Positions 26,480-39,842 of a DNA stretch of 64,000 nt are shown in pieces. The first letter of the stretch is position 1, and each line of letters begins with the position of its first letter. Source of the DNA: Karalla daura (lineage: Eukaryota > Chordata > Actinopteri > Chaetodontiformes > Leiognathidae); the NCBI GenBank assembly GCA_029224185.1, contig CM055189.1:24085070-24149069 (forward strand), in the 5' to 3' direction. The position numbers and the translations under genes were made by a program. A model generated the notes under the pieces. That model searched no databases, was not told where the DNA came from, and saw only the letters and a program-made list of their open reading frames with translations.

Positions 26480-29400
26480 CCATATATATCACAAGACTAT
26501 AATGTATCACAGTGTTCAGAGCTCAGTGGCACAGCAATCTGATATTGCTCTCTCTGATCTATTGCTGCTATAGCTACCTACTAACAGTGTCTTTGCTTAC
26601 AAACCAACGTGAAAGCAGTACTTTTACATGTGGGGATCTATTTCCACAGTGACGCATAAGAACTTTCACTTAAAGATCTGTTGCATTGCTTCCATAAAAA
26701 TAAAAGAAATAAAAATGATAAGAGGTCTTTCTCCTACATATGCATTGCACAGGAACAGCTTTAAGAGCTTGTGTTTTCCTAGCCAGCATGTGTTAAATTT
26801 TCACAGCTTTAATGTTGATCCCACTGTTGGGTCAAAGACTCGCTGTAAGCGGAGCTGTGAGGGTTTGTGTGTCAGGGTGTTGAGGACAGGTCCTGCCGGT
26901 CTGGGACATTGCTCCTGAAAATCCCCTCCTTTTATTGGCAGCTGCTCCAAAGACCATTTGATAGAAACGGTAAATGTTGAACCTACTGAGGATCAAAGAG
27001 GCTTGTCGGGGAGGGGATATTCTCCATCAGAGAAACAAAATCTCTCCACTCCCGTACTTAAGGGAGAGAAAAAGATTTGTTTGTGTCTCCTTCATGATGG
27101 TTGGTGTGGAGTTTGGAAGAATTTTCCAGCAAGTTTAGAGAAAGAGTGGTCTGACCTGTCCTTTTAAACATCACATTACCACCCATACTATCACATACAG
27201 CCTTCATCAAACTGTTAATTATTGTGTGATGTCTTGTATTTGGACCTTCTGTGCTGAATTTTAAGAATTTCATGATGCAAGCACTTGATTAAACCAGGTC
27301 TTGGCTGAAATGCAAGTGCAGGGGTCCGGAGGTGTCATGAAATATAGATGCCATGGTTCAGGTGAGCTGGCTCCTGTGCGTGTGCCTTTTATTGTTAGAG
27401 CGAGAAGACGGCTACATCCAACATCTTTAGGAAAAGGCAGTAAACAGCAGTTCACCACTGCCAGGCTGCACTAATTCAAAGCTGTTGTTTGTCCACTGCA
27501 GCTCCACACCAAAACGCTGCCAACGGAATAACTGCCAATCTTGCTGTTTAGTGTATAATCAGGAAGCGCCTTGTGTCACCGCAGGCCTCCCAGCCACTAT
27601 TAAACCTCAAGACTTGACTGGGATGGGGCTGCGTTGGGGTGCGGTGCTGCGCTGAAACAAGGTGGCGCGTTCTCAAACGCAGAGGTAGGTTAAGTGGCAA
27701 AGAGCGGCGGAAAACGACAGTCATTTCAGTTCCACGCCGCTGTGCTGCATGCTTATGCCAGCAGAAATGGCTTAAATACACCCCCATGAATATGCAATTT
27801 CTGTATGAAGAGTTTGACAACAAAGGGCCTGCCACATCATTTTTGATGAGGCTAGATGCGTGTATGTGTGTGTATGTGTGTGTGCGTGCGCAGATAGGCA
27901 GGCTCCTGCCATTCTGTCCTACTTACATCTCTGATTATGTTCAGTCAAAGAAATAGAGAAAATCAACAGCTGATTGTTTTTTTTTTATGTGATGCCACGG
28001 TTTGTATTTATCAGTCACTCCGCTTGTATCCACATTATTAAGAAAATAAATGAGGAACAAGGTATGGACATTCTTTTTTTTTTCTGATTCTTCAAATAGG
28101 AAGACGGTAACCTACATACAGGAAATTGCTTCCGAATCAGCAGTAACTGATAAACAGGCTGATAAAGATCCAAACAGATTGCATAGCTCCAAACCAACAG
28201 GAAAGGGATCACATGGCTGCTGTACAGACTGCAATATCAGCACCTCACGATAACATGCGATGGATAGAAATGAACATAGGAGATGGTGGTGATGGATCAG
28301 GCACAGTAGACTTAGTTAGTTGTTACTTGTTAGTTGATTTTATTTTGAATTAATAATAAAGTAAATGACATTGCTCCACAAAACCTAGTAGAGTATGTAA
28401 CCACTGATGAGAATTGAAGACAACACATGATTTTATTTTTCTAAATAATAGAAAAGGTTGGAAACCCCAGGAGTAGCCTTGTATATTGTGTCAGTCAAGG
28501 TGTTTTCCTTTCTAATGCATTAGGAGTTTCCGAGCCACTGTCATGTTTTCACTGTGCACTGTACAGAGGACTGTGTCGAGTCCTGCACATCTGATTAGAT
28601 TCTTAATTCTACAAATGGCTTTTTGTCCACTTTCCTGGCTAAATTGCGTTTGTGTTGCCATTTGTTTGGAGCAGCTGAAACAGCCGATGAGTGATGACGC
28701 GCTGGCCCACCGTGACTGATGCGGTTAATGTGACTGAAGCCGTGACATGATGAGGGATGAGGGTGACCCGTGAGAATTAGGGAGAAACTCCTGTCATGAA
28801 TTTCCTCCTCCACTCCTCCGTGGACCTGCTGGGATACGACTGAAGTGTGCTCGATATTGTAAAAGGGAGAAATGTTTCAAGCCATTACGCGGGCAACGAT
28901 TACATTCTTGGAAAGAAAAAAAAACAAAATTACATTTACTGAAGTTTTAGCAATTTTAACACACCAGGTTGTGCCACATTTCATAAAGTTGATTGATAAT
29001 GTCATTCTTTTTGCAATATTATTTCCACAAGACATTTTTTTTTCACATTACCCGACTGGAATTATTGCATAAAATCTCCCTGTGCTTCTACTTGAACTTT
29101 ATTTCTACATTTATGCTATACTTTTACTTTTTTTTTTTTTCAACTTTAATTTTACAGTTAGCTTTCTCTCTAAAGCCCTGGTAAAATAGCTCTCCTTATG
29201 ACTGAAGCAGAATTGACAATTAGCCTGCTAGCTGGAGCAGAGGTCTCTGCAGTGGGTCCCTGATGGTACTGTACGGCAGATGAAGAGATTGAACCACCAC
29301 CATCAGTGGTTGCCTGTGTGAGATTGGCTGCTGTAATTGGTACCCACTCTGTAACGCTCACATTCCATCACACTTTATTAACGCCCGTCATCCAGTCAAA

Positions 29401-31514
29401 AGCTAATCTTTTATTCTGTTTTCCAATTATTGTAAAGTGGCGGGCTTTAAATGAGGAGGAGGAGATAATGAAATTAACTTCCTAACTTAGAGCAATTCTC
29501 CATGGCACAATGATCAGATATTCTCTTGGTCTGGGAAATGTATGCTAATTTTATGCATCTATCATTAGTTATTACCATTGCAGCAACATAAAACACAGTT
29601 TTCTTGAACAATTAGACTTAAAATGGTGCATTTTAATCAGCCAGGGGAGGCTTGCGTGCATATTAAAACCACTGTAATTGAAAAGTCTGAACTTTTGACA
29701 CTTCTTGAAGCAAGTGTTTGACAGCAGTGACAGTTTGTTTACATCCTGCCGTGTCTGTGTTCACTTTCAAAGATTCCTCTGCCATACCTGGGAGAAGCCA
29801 CGGGGAATACTCCAAGGCTTTCTCCCTGTGCTTGTCTATTGTTGATACTTCAACACTATTTTCTCTTGTTGGGAGGAAAATGTCAATAATTTAAAACATT
29901 TTGTTTTGTTTACTTTTTCTGTTTTTCCTCCCCCATTTTTGTTTGTCTTAATTAATGCAACGATCGAATCTTAAAATAAATAAATAAATAAATTACAATT
30001 AAACCTTATGTCAGGCAGGGAATCATCAGCACCATCACAAACACTCAACAATAATCAAGACATATTAGACACAACTCTGAGGGGGCATTCTAATAGCTGG
30101 ATGCAGGCAGATGAACAAACAAGACTTTCTCCCTTTCTGGTAAATCAAGCTTCCAAATGACTTTCATGTTAATGGACAACAATAAACTGAGTAGCTACAT
30201 GTGTTCCTCCCCTTGTACCAGAAATGTAAAATCATCCTAATTACACTGAGTGAGAATCCAATGTGTAATCCATTCCAGTCTGTCCTTGCAGATGGATACT
30301 GTGTTTAAAGTGTTCCAGAGCTGCTCAGTTTTCCCAACAAACAGAGTCAGAAACAGTTTTTTAGGTAGTACTCTGGCTGCTCTGTTGCACAACAAATTAA
30401 TTTGGCTTTGCTTTACTAATGAATCTAACACTCAATAAGCAACCCCCCCCTGACTTCTCTGCTGCAGGCCCACAGCTCCCCGGCCCCCAGACGAGCTCCC
30501 ATCCCCATCCCACTCATCAGTCACCCTGGGCAGTCTCTCCCCAAACGGGACCCCCTGATGCCCAGTAATGGCTGTTTGATGACCCTCATAAAAGGAGTCA
30601 ATGTATTGATGGAGCCCTTTGAGGACAGACCTAATTTGTATGAGGATCAATTCTGCCAATTCATAAGAAAGGAACCAGCCGAGAAGAGTGTGAGTGTGAG
30701 TGTGTATGTGCGTGCGTGTGTGCGTGTGGATCAAGACTTCAAAACATAACATTACACCTGTGACCTCTCAGCTTCGGCTGTGTGCTCACGTTGACACACA
30801 CAATTTGTTTTAATGATAGTCTGTCGTGTTGTTATTAAATAATTGAATCCCTCTCAGATCAGATTACCATGTAAAGGACTGCACGTTACATTATGCGTGT
30901 CACTGCTGTCTGTCACGCACCGTGCTTTGTGTCATCAATTTTTATGAGTGGGCCACATTGCATATAGCGGGGATGTATTTGGGGTGTTACAAAGCCCCCA
31001 GAACCTCCCGCTAATTCACCTAGTTACAAACCGAATTCAGGTTGAAGCAACGCTGACAGATAATTACTATATCTATCACACTGGCAGGAGGATCATTGAG
31101 TGCATTTGTCTGCAGATAAATGAAAGAGGAAGGCCTCGCCAGCAGAGAGCAGCTGGGGCTGAAGAACAGGAGCGACTACACGAGGAGACTAAGAGGCTAT
31201 TTCGTGCTTTAGAAATTAAAAGAATCTTCTCAGACAATACTTAAATAGTCCTCTAAAATGCTGTAAATTTCAGAGATCTGACACAATCCCATATAACAGG
31301 CAAGATTAATTCATTTTCTTCAGTCAAAGAGGGCTGTGAACTATAAGAGACAGTGGCTCTAATAAGGTGTAGAGCCGAGGTGAACCTCCAGATATTGCTC
31401 TCAGAATAATCAGTGTCTGGGTGAAGCCCTGCTGCCCTGGCCTCTGCTTACCTAATGAGACCCCATGCCCGGGATTTCTCAGTGTGCTGCGGCTCGCCAG
31501 ACCACTCCTGCTCC
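26479..31514. other. intergenic, no gene recognised
   Basis: Contains (TG)n at about 27860-27884, (AAAT)n at 29975-29992 and T12 near 29130. The 29380-29660 block (unique, AT-rich, with ATGCTAATTTTATGCAT at 29542-29558) has the look of conserved regulatory DNA. The 98-codon frame at 30948-31244 (+) shows no domain. Confidence 0.45.
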
Positions 31515-31600
31515 ACCCAGGGAGAAGAAGAAGAAGACGAGGAAGGAGGAGGAGGAGGTGGAGGTGAAGGAGGAGAAGGAGGAGGAGGAGGAGGCAGTGA
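31515..31600 (+). repeat. (GAA/GGA)n purine-rich triplet tract
   Basis: Almost uninterrupted purines made of GAA, GAG and GGA triplets with few T interruptions. The Glu/Gly-rich + frames and Leu-rich - frames across it are artefacts. Long polypurine mirror-like DNA can form triplexes. Confidence 0.85.
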
Positions 31601-32904
31601 ATCCAAATGGGGAGCCCCCCCACACACACACTCCCTCTCATATCATTTGCATGTGCAGAATCAGGAATGATATCCACAGAGAGGCAGTCAGGAGGGAGAA
31701 GTGGGGAATAAAAAAATGATAGAAAAGAAGAATGTAAGCAGAGAGAAGAAGGTGTGCTCCCTGACCACCCGTACCTCCGGGATGGGGTCAGCTGTCTCAC
31801 CCCTCATCTTCAGGAGGAGTCAGAGAAATGATGAGTGAAATTAGCCATCAAAGAAGAGTTCCTGTCCTCCGTCGGTTCGCAAGGTGGGGAGGGGTGGCAG
31901 GTGAAGTACAAGGGAAGACAAAAAAAAAGAAAAAAGTAGGCAAAAGAGGAAGACGCAAAGAGATAGGGGCGGAGGGAGTGAGGGTAGATGGGAGGTTTTT
32001 TTTTTTGAATGGAGTCCAATGGCAGGTCCTGATGGTGAGGAGAGGAGAGAGTGGAGAGCCCCAGTGTCTGCAGCTCCAAAAGAGGATGTGATGAGACTGC
32101 ATGGCTAATGAAGCAGCGCTCCTCTCCGGCTCCACAGAGAGCCCAGCCTTTTCTTATTCCCATTCATCATTAATTCAACAACGTTGATAATTTCATTAGT
32201 TTTTTTTTTCCCGCGCATTTTCCAGGGCCTTTATCAATAAATGATGGGCAATGGACCAGGGGCTGCCCCTGCTTAGCTAAACACACACTTCTCCCTCTCT
32301 CTCCATATCTTTTCCCCCTTTTTTTGCTTCCCTTTCATACCAGCAAACGTGAATTAGTAGAGCATTAAAAACATTGGAGAACCTTACCCCAAAATACAGC
32401 CTGCTGTCTGTGGTTGTTTTCTCAGCATTTAAGCCTAAACTTAAGAATTTCACTTCCCATAGAAATCATAGCTGACAGTTTTCCTCACTGAATAAACTTA
32501 TGTCTTATGAGGTATTACAGGGTGAAAACAGTAACATGCTTCATTAAATTCAGCAATTTAATCAACAGTAAAATCTTCACTATATTGCTGAATTGCTGAT
32601 TTATTTTTAATATATTTTTGAATATGGGTAAGGGTTGGGGTTAGGGTTATGATATGATAAGCTATATTATTATGTGATAAGCTTTGCTCTGTTGACGTTA
32701 AACATTTGGAAAAACTCATCCATCTCCATATTTTGGCATGCTTCGCTTTAAAATTCTTTCAATTATTTTTTCGCTATATTTTATTTTTCTCTTTCTTTCA
32801 ACTTTCTTGCTTGGATTTCTTCTATGGTAAAATAGACCTATATCAGCAAGAAATCAAGTGGAAATGTTTTGCATAAATATTGATGGGAAATGCAAAGGGA
32901 CACA
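31601..32904. other. intergenic, with telomere-like variant repeats
   Basis: A-rich runs near 31920-31936, T12 near 31997-32006, and GGGTAAGGGTTGGGGTTAGGG at 32626-32646 (imperfect telomere-like units). No coding signal. Confidence 0.5.
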
Positions 32905-33030
32905 CATCGGGGCAGTGGTTAGTCACAGCAAGAAGGTCACTGGTTCATCTTCCCGTTGTGACAGTTTTGTGAGGAGTTTGATGTTCTCCTCCAGTGGACT
33001 TAGGTTTCCTTCCCCAGAGCCCCCCCTAGA
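32905..33030 (-). repeat. teleost interspersed repeat, reverse copy
   Basis: It reads GGGGCAGTGGTTAGTCACAG, CAAGAAGGTCACTGGTTC, then GAGTTTGATGTTCTCC and TAGGTTTCCTTCCC. This is the reverse orientation of the 48690-48835 copy. The family resembles a very abundant fish repeat with a GGTTCGA (tRNA B-box-like) stretch and a GTTTGCATGTTCTCC block. It is probably SINE-like or a LINE 3' tail, but the class is not certain. Confidence 0.6.
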
Positions 33031-36000
33031 GAACCTTTAAAATTGCGCCTATCCTCTTGTTAAGAGGTCTGATGTAAAGTCTTAAACTATCTAGGCTCAT
33101 TCAGGCACTGTTTTGTCAAGACTTAAATGACGTCCTAATCCTAGCTCTAGCTCTGTAACAAAAGAAAGAGTCAGGTTTGCAGGTGCAGGCTCTGTTTTCT
33201 TAACCTTGTTAAACAATGTATCGGGAGCTTCTCCTGCAGCTATGAGTCCCTCCTGATCCCCCATTTCACTTAAAAGAGAAACTAAAGATCTGGATTTCAA
33301 ATAGGCCAGGGTCAGCTTATCGCAGGGAGTCAAGCTTAACTGCCTGTGTCTCTGCAGTCTCTTAAAATCCTCTACCTGCTACCACTCATTAATTTCTACT
33401 GCAGACAATGCACACAGACACACACACACACACACACACAAACACTCACAACTTGCCATATTTTATCATTATTTTTATCGACACTGGTGCCCTTTGTTCC
33501 TCACTAAGAAACACTCACAAAAACAGAACCATAATAGAATAAGGCCTCGCATTAATTTATCTAATGAATATGCATCATTGTGTGTGCCTAAAATCTGAAA
33601 AAAAAGAGGGTGCATTCTGGGACCAATTGTCCTGGGATCTAACATATGGCACTTGACACAGGGGGCATCTCAGGTAAATAAACCAGTATTTGGCACATGT
33701 CAGTAGAGTCAGCCTTGGCACTGTTGTAGGGACATAGGGAGCTTGGCCACAGTATGCATATATGCGCACAGACACACACACACACACATCCAGACCCACA
33801 CATACACACATGCACACACAGCTACATTGGGGGCTCTGAGGGGCTGGATCCAGGGATTACTTGAACCACATTTATTTATTAACTCTCAATTAAGTATGGG
33901 TGTCCCAGGGCTTAGAGTGGCTTAGTGAGCAAGTGGGACCTCAAGCACATTTTGATGACAGTCAGGGCCCCTGATCTCAGTTCACTCCATTTTGCTGATT
34001 AAATATAAGCTTTTCATCTGTGGATACAATGCTATTAATTAAATCATTAGATGAGTGATTCACTTATGAGCAAAGGGAGCAGTGAAAAGAGAGACTCACA
34101 CGAGTCGCTCGCTGCAATAACTACTGAAATATTCATTAATAAAAGGGAAAAAAAAGATTGCCTAAATTCATTGACAAGGATTACATGTGTAGAGACCCTC
34201 TCCCTTCCTTCATTGGGCCAACCCCCTTCAGCATGGGCACGCAGTCCCTTTTTGATCACTAGATAAAGGGATCGACCGATGCCGGGATCTCACACGCACA
34301 CTGGTATAATGGGCGTGTGCAGCTCTGTCTCTCTCACACACACACATACCAAGTTACAATGAGCCTATTAAGAATGTTGCATTTTAAACAGTTCTTTAAT
34401 GAAATATGACCACGGAGTTGTAATAGCTTGCTCGGGGGAAGTCGGATCACTGTAAATGAGGAGGGTAAAAACAGAACAGTGTTTTCTGTTTCCCCGCTGA
34501 ATTACAAACCAAACATGATGCAAAGTGTCCGTATTTGCAGTGCACCCGCAGCTGATTATGGGCCCGTTCATACACGCATGCTGAGCTGAAACTGAATAGT
34601 GTGTATTTCAATGAAAGGATCTAAGTGTTGAAGCTCTGGCAGGGGCACGGCAGGTTACGTTATTTCCCCAGAATTTGCAAAAATCTAATATGATCTGCAT
34701 ATGAAGTGAACCTGTAAAAACCACCTTGTCACACCACAATGTGCAACTAATGAGCAAGTTGCCTTCTTCATTTTTCCTCATGTTTATCACAAAGGCATTT
34801 TCCTGTCAGTGTACTAAACCCGAGAACCCTTGCTAGAACAGTCAGGAGAACTGGCAAAAGAAGGTAATCATGGAGTTTAGAATATTTTATCAAAGCATAA
34901 GGTCAAAAATTGATTTCCTCGCTCTTGGCTGGGAAACCTGCAATATTACTGATAAGAGAAGTTCAGAGATGTTAAGACATGTTCAGAGCTGCCAGAGACA
35001 CCATATACAGTTTTTGAGTGTCACACTTTATTTCATTAATTTCTACTCTAAATTAAAGTTGCAGTGGTATGTAAAGACTAAATATAAAATATCTACTGTG
35101 TATTTGTGTGTTTGTAGAGGCAGCACTAAATTGCCACTGAAGGAACGGCTGCTCAAGATGTTTGTTCATTGGGTTAGGGTTAGGGTTAGCCCCAGCATTT
35201 AAGATTTTCATCCAAAGTCCTTTTTTTGATTTTTTCTTGATTCAAATGATCATTTCTTTTCAAATCAAATCAAACCAATTTCACATAATCAGCATTTTCT
35301 TGGAATATGGCATTACTATGAATCATATACAAATCAAGCCTTATATGCACTAAGGTCCAGAAATGGAGGATGATGGTGGTGGGTATAAGCAAATTACTTT
35401 ATCCAAAATGTACACATGAATGAGAATGTAATGTGTTTGAACATACTGTAGCCTACATCTTTGGCCAGGAGTAGTTGTTATTTAGCAAAACTATTTTTCA
35501 TACCAGTTCCCCTTTAAGGTTTTCATCCAATAAATCTGTCTATCTAACACAGTCATTAATTTGCCTCAGCCTAACAATTGCACTGTGTGCATCTATTTTA
35601 TTTGGTGTTGAAATCACTGAATGGATGAATTAGGAGTATACAACATGTGATAGAAAGGTGTTTGTGAGAGGGCGAAAGGGTTTGGGGGAGGCAGCAGTAG
35701 AAGCTGATGGTCGCAGACAGCTACAGCACCCTGTGAGGTGTAATATGAAACAAAGCTGCAGGTTCTTCTTTACTGTAAGACACCTCGTTCACCTCTCGCT
35801 GACATGAGAGCGCAGGAGTTGGGAGAGGAGCGGGCTTTGATAGATGGACAGGCAGAGTGAATGAGATACAGAGAGGCGGTGGAAAAATTGGGAGAAGGAA
35901 AGAGATAAAGAATTCAAGAGAGAGAGGGGGAGAGAGGGAGGAACGGCTTGTCTTTCAGGAGTCGACATTCTGGGAGGCCTGTCGGATGAGGTGAGCGCTG

Positions 36001-37428
36001 TCGAGCACGCAGAGGCAGACTGAACGAGCAGGTGGAGTCGAGCCAGACAGAGCGGGTCAAAGCTTCAGCGCTGCCACCCAGGAAGCTAAAGGCCAGACAA
36101 TCAGCATGGCAGGGCCCGCCGCTGCGTGATGCTATGATGGCTGAGCTGCTGAACGCATCCTGACAACCAGCACTTCCTCTCTGTGTTGGCAGGATGCAGC
36201 ACTGCAGCTTCAGGCTCTGGTTGGGGGTAAAAGCTCAGTAACACAGTGGTTTGAGAGAAGAGAGGAACCCTGTGCCACCTGTTTAAGATGCTAAATTAAA
36301 GGTCAGGTCACACAAATTACAAAGAAACCATTTCTCAAGGCTCCATTGTGAGCTCTGGCCTTACAGTGGCTTTGGCTTTTATTAGGAGATAGTGCCTTTT
36401 TCTGAGATCTCTGCTGCTAACCCAAGGCGATAGCAGGAGCTTTAGCTGTGCTGCTCAATGCACTGACAAACATGTTTAAAGAAGATGAATAGCCTAAAGC
36501 CAAGCAGGCAGGCTAACACACTGGACAAAGGGGAAAGGTATAGATTCTGAGGTTTTATAGCTATCCATGAGAGGCCATGGATGTCTGTGCTTTCACTTTG
36601 ACAATTTCTTCAATACCTGTCAAGAAATTTTTACAGATACTCAAGCCTGACACTCACAATCACACTAGGGAAAACCTCAGAGAATCGCCAGAGTCAGAAA
36701 TGTTAATCCTTTGAGACCTGTGAATGTCTGGTCCAGACCGACGAACCTCTGGTAAGTGGAAAGTTTGGCAGGAAATTTTATCTGAAGGGATCCCAAATGG
36801 CAGCATCATCCACAGAGCTACTGTGCTACAGTAGTGTGGCTGAGGATTCAATCACAACTTGGCTTTGCAGGAAAAAAGAAAAAAAAAAAAAAATTTTGGT
36901 CATCGTATTTTCACCCGCCATGAACAGTTTCTCATGAACCACTTCCCAACTAAAAAAATTACAATGATCCAAAGTAACCTGACCATTGTAACTTCATGCC
37001 GCAAAGTAAAGTAAGGACTACGTCACAATGTAGAGTGTCTTGTAAGTGGATGAATAGATTTCTTATAGGAAAACTGTTCAACCTGCCATTGAAAACCAAG
37101 GACAACTGGGCATACCACAAAGCCGTGCTGATGATAAAATAATTAATGGCGACTGTACAATGTTTTGTGCAATCGCAGAGCCTAATCTTATAGCTGTGAG
37201 GGAAACCAATGGCAGGGGTACAAAAGCAGATGAGAAGGATGCTCCTCCTGCCTAGATAGAGTTGTGTGGTTTGAGCATCTGCCAGTTCACCACCCATAGG
37301 GGAGTGTCAGTGGGCTCTTCAAACACCCTGCGTGGGTCCTCCTCCTTTTGATGCTCCTGGAGAGGGAGAGGACAGGGGGAACAGGAGACACTCCTCCACA
37401 CACGCTGCTGAGCTCGACTGGACCAGAT
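33031..37428. other. intergenic, no gene recognised
   Basis: (CA)n at 33418-33440 and 33773-33789; ATGAATATGCAT at 33564-33575 (one mismatch from the POU dimer motif); an AT-rich block at 33990-34160 that looks enhancer-like; GA-rich DNA at 35865-35945; A14 near 36879-36892; ATAATTAAT at 37139-37147. Confidence 0.45.
35171..35188 (+). repeat. short interstitial telomere-type repeat (GGGTTA)3
   Basis: Three perfect GGGTTA units followed by GCCCC. This is too short to imply a former telomere; such triplets are frequent in fish DNA. Confidence 0.8.
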
Positions 37429-37485
37429 GGGGGGGATGGGGGTGGGGGGTGGGGGTGGGGGTGGCATGGGGGTTGTGGTGGGGTG
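37429..37485 (+). repeat. G-rich tract with G-quadruplex potential
   Basis: At least six runs of four to seven G separated by single T, AT or short spacers on the + strand. This satisfies the usual G3+ N1-7 quadruplex pattern several times over. Confidence 0.75.
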
Positions 37486-38106
37486 TAGGAAATAAAGAGG
37501 GAAAGGAAAACTGAAAATAAACTGCTATTGAAACAGAAATTTGCAGAATCAGCTGGTGTTCGTGTGCGGCAAGAATGTGAGGAGCAGAAACATACTAGAA
37601 ACATTGAAGAGAGAGAGTTAATTATTTCTCTTAATTCTCAAAAAAAAAAACATTGACTGATGGGTTGGCATTAGCTCTGTGCATGTCTATGCAGTCATCC
37701 AGGTTTTAACCATCGTCATTGTTTTCTTTGTATTAATAATTGATATTTTTGAGATTTTAATACCGGCCTTTGATCCTGAAACACGTAAGCACACGTGGGA
37801 CCAGTTCTAATAACGTCTAACTAACAAGAAAGGAAAGCGGGGACCATTTCTTAGCAGTAGTCTTGTCATAGTGTGCTTGCAGAGTAAGCAGATCTCATTA
37901 GCTTACAGAGAGTCAGCCAAGCTGTTTCCCTATGTTGTCGCTAGCTTGAATAGTTAGCTAAACAATTCACATCAGCAGCTGCTGGTTGGTTTACATTTGT
38001 AGGATAGACCAAAACCTCTTGCAATGTCAAACTATTATCTCGAATACAGCCTTTTCAGAACCCTGTCACCATTATTCAATCTTTGCACCTCACATTGGCC
38101 TCACAT

Positions 38107-38137
38107 TGTTTCTCACTGGAGACCCCAGTGAGAAACA
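38107..38137. repeat. 13-bp perfect inverted repeat with 5-nt spacer
   Basis: TGTTTCTCACTGG at 38107-38119 is followed, after AGACC, by its exact reverse complement at 38125-38137. No T-run follows on the + strand, and terminators of this bacterial type are not expected in a vertebrate. Function unknown. Confidence 0.85.
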
Positions 38138-39748
38138 GACTGTTTTTGCTGAAGATTTGACAGGCTAAAGTTGGAGCACAGGACATTACTACTGTGAATC
38201 TTTTGTGCTGTCCTTGACATGCAGTTGTTTGTGAGTCATTGTTCTTCTTCTCATAATGTCAAACCAGCTGAGCTGAACAAGAAAACTCCTGTAGCGGTGG
38301 CGATTTGCAACCCGGTCCTTTCTCTTTGTTACAAACATGTCTGGCGATGAGAGCAAAAGGGTACGCACTCCACTCACACACACACATAAATAGAGCAAGA
38401 TCAGAGGAAAAGCATCACAGGAAGGAGAGCAGTAAGGGGGATAGAATACCTGCTATAACTTTGAGTTTTTCTCTGTGTTTTATTGGCTGCTAAGAACAGA
38501 CCCATACTCAGCAGTTTTACCTCTGAGGTGTCTTCTGGATAGGTTAAAGGCAAAAAACTGCACCGAATGTGTGTGTGTGTGTGTGTGTGAGTGAGTGTGT
38601 GTGTGTGTGTGTGCTCATCTCTTTATTCAGAATTCAGGGCTTCCAATACCAACCCCAAACAATGCATACAGACACATACATGCGCCCACACACACACAAC
38701 TGCATGGACAATTGGGAGATCAAAAATAACTCCTCAAAGGATAACTTTTTGGGGTAATTGACAGGATGCTTGTAAAAAAAAAGACAGGGGGAACCATAAA
38801 TAAATGAATACATGAGGCTTTTGTGTGGTTTTGCGTGAGCATCTGGTATCAAACATACTCACACCTTGCGGATAAAAGCCATGACAGAAAAATTATAGTA
38901 ACAATCAGTTAAAGCCCATACAAGAGGAAAAGCTGTTTCTCACCAGTCTCCAACGGCTAGCGATTGACTGACAGCTGTAGGTGAGAGGTAAGCTATGGAG
39001 ACCAGCAGTCAGGTGGACAATGGAAGTCTCGCCCGCACTGACTAACAGATAAAAACATCTTACGCTGTCTGATCTTCAAAGACAGAGGACTGAGGAGCAG
39101 TCATGTTGAAATGGTTCAAAAGTGTTCATGAATTATTGAAGAGCCCCGGGTCTTCTGATGACGTGATAACAAACCAATGAACCTAATAATCACGTAAGGA
39201 GAAAAGAAAAACGTCCTTTTTTCACAATGTGCATTTTCGACACATAAAAATCAACAATTTCAACTAGAGAAGCTATTGAAAATGAAAAACTATTTAAAAA
39301 ACTGGGGAGCCTGCCTTTGGATTGGATATGAACTTCTGGGGTGCAAGACAACAGGCTGAACCCGTGCAGCTGCCTGCAACTGCACCACGACTGTGTGTAT
39401 GCCGCGGCCATTGTGTGGGATGGATACCAGGAGGCAGACATGAATCATATGTCTGGGAATTATGTCCACAACATTTAATATAGTGGGAGTGTATTTCTGT
39501 TCACAGCCATGAGGTCCCAGCAAGGCCTAGACGAGGAAAACAAATCTGTAATGGGAGCACAATTGAATCAGGTGTCTGGTCCTCTTAAGGAAATTAAGTT
39601 GTCGCCAGAGCGGGGCCACTTAATGAGAGGCAGGCTCGTGGACAGTGACGAATGGAGGGTGACACTGGCAAGAGTGTGAGGCCGCCACAATATCTGCATT
39701 TGGACTGGTGATGATTTTTCATCCATGAACCCCCCACCATTTTGCTTC

Positions 39749-39842
39749 TTTCTCCCTCTCTCTCTCTGTCTCTCTCTCCCTCTTTCTCTCTCTCTCTTGC
39801 TCTCACTCACTCAAATACACACACACCCACACACCCACACAG
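39749..39842. repeat. (CT)n and (CA)n microsatellite
   Basis: Imperfect (CT)n at 39752-39799 followed by TCACTCACTC and CA/CCCA-rich sequence to 39842. Confidence 0.85.

Noticed and set aside
31324..31800. 158-residue Leu-rich minus-strand frame
   Set aside because: The Leu run comes from the (GGA)n tract at 31515-31600. There is no signal peptide or domain beyond it.
32940..32960. tRNA B-box-like stretch as a possible tRNA gene
   Set aside because: It sits inside an interspersed repeat copy, lacks a matching A box and cloverleaf, and the B-box bases are mutated.
35171..35188. Possible interstitial telomere (GGGTTA)3
   Set aside because: Only three units, with no flanking degenerate array. 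Too short to imply a chromosome fusion point.
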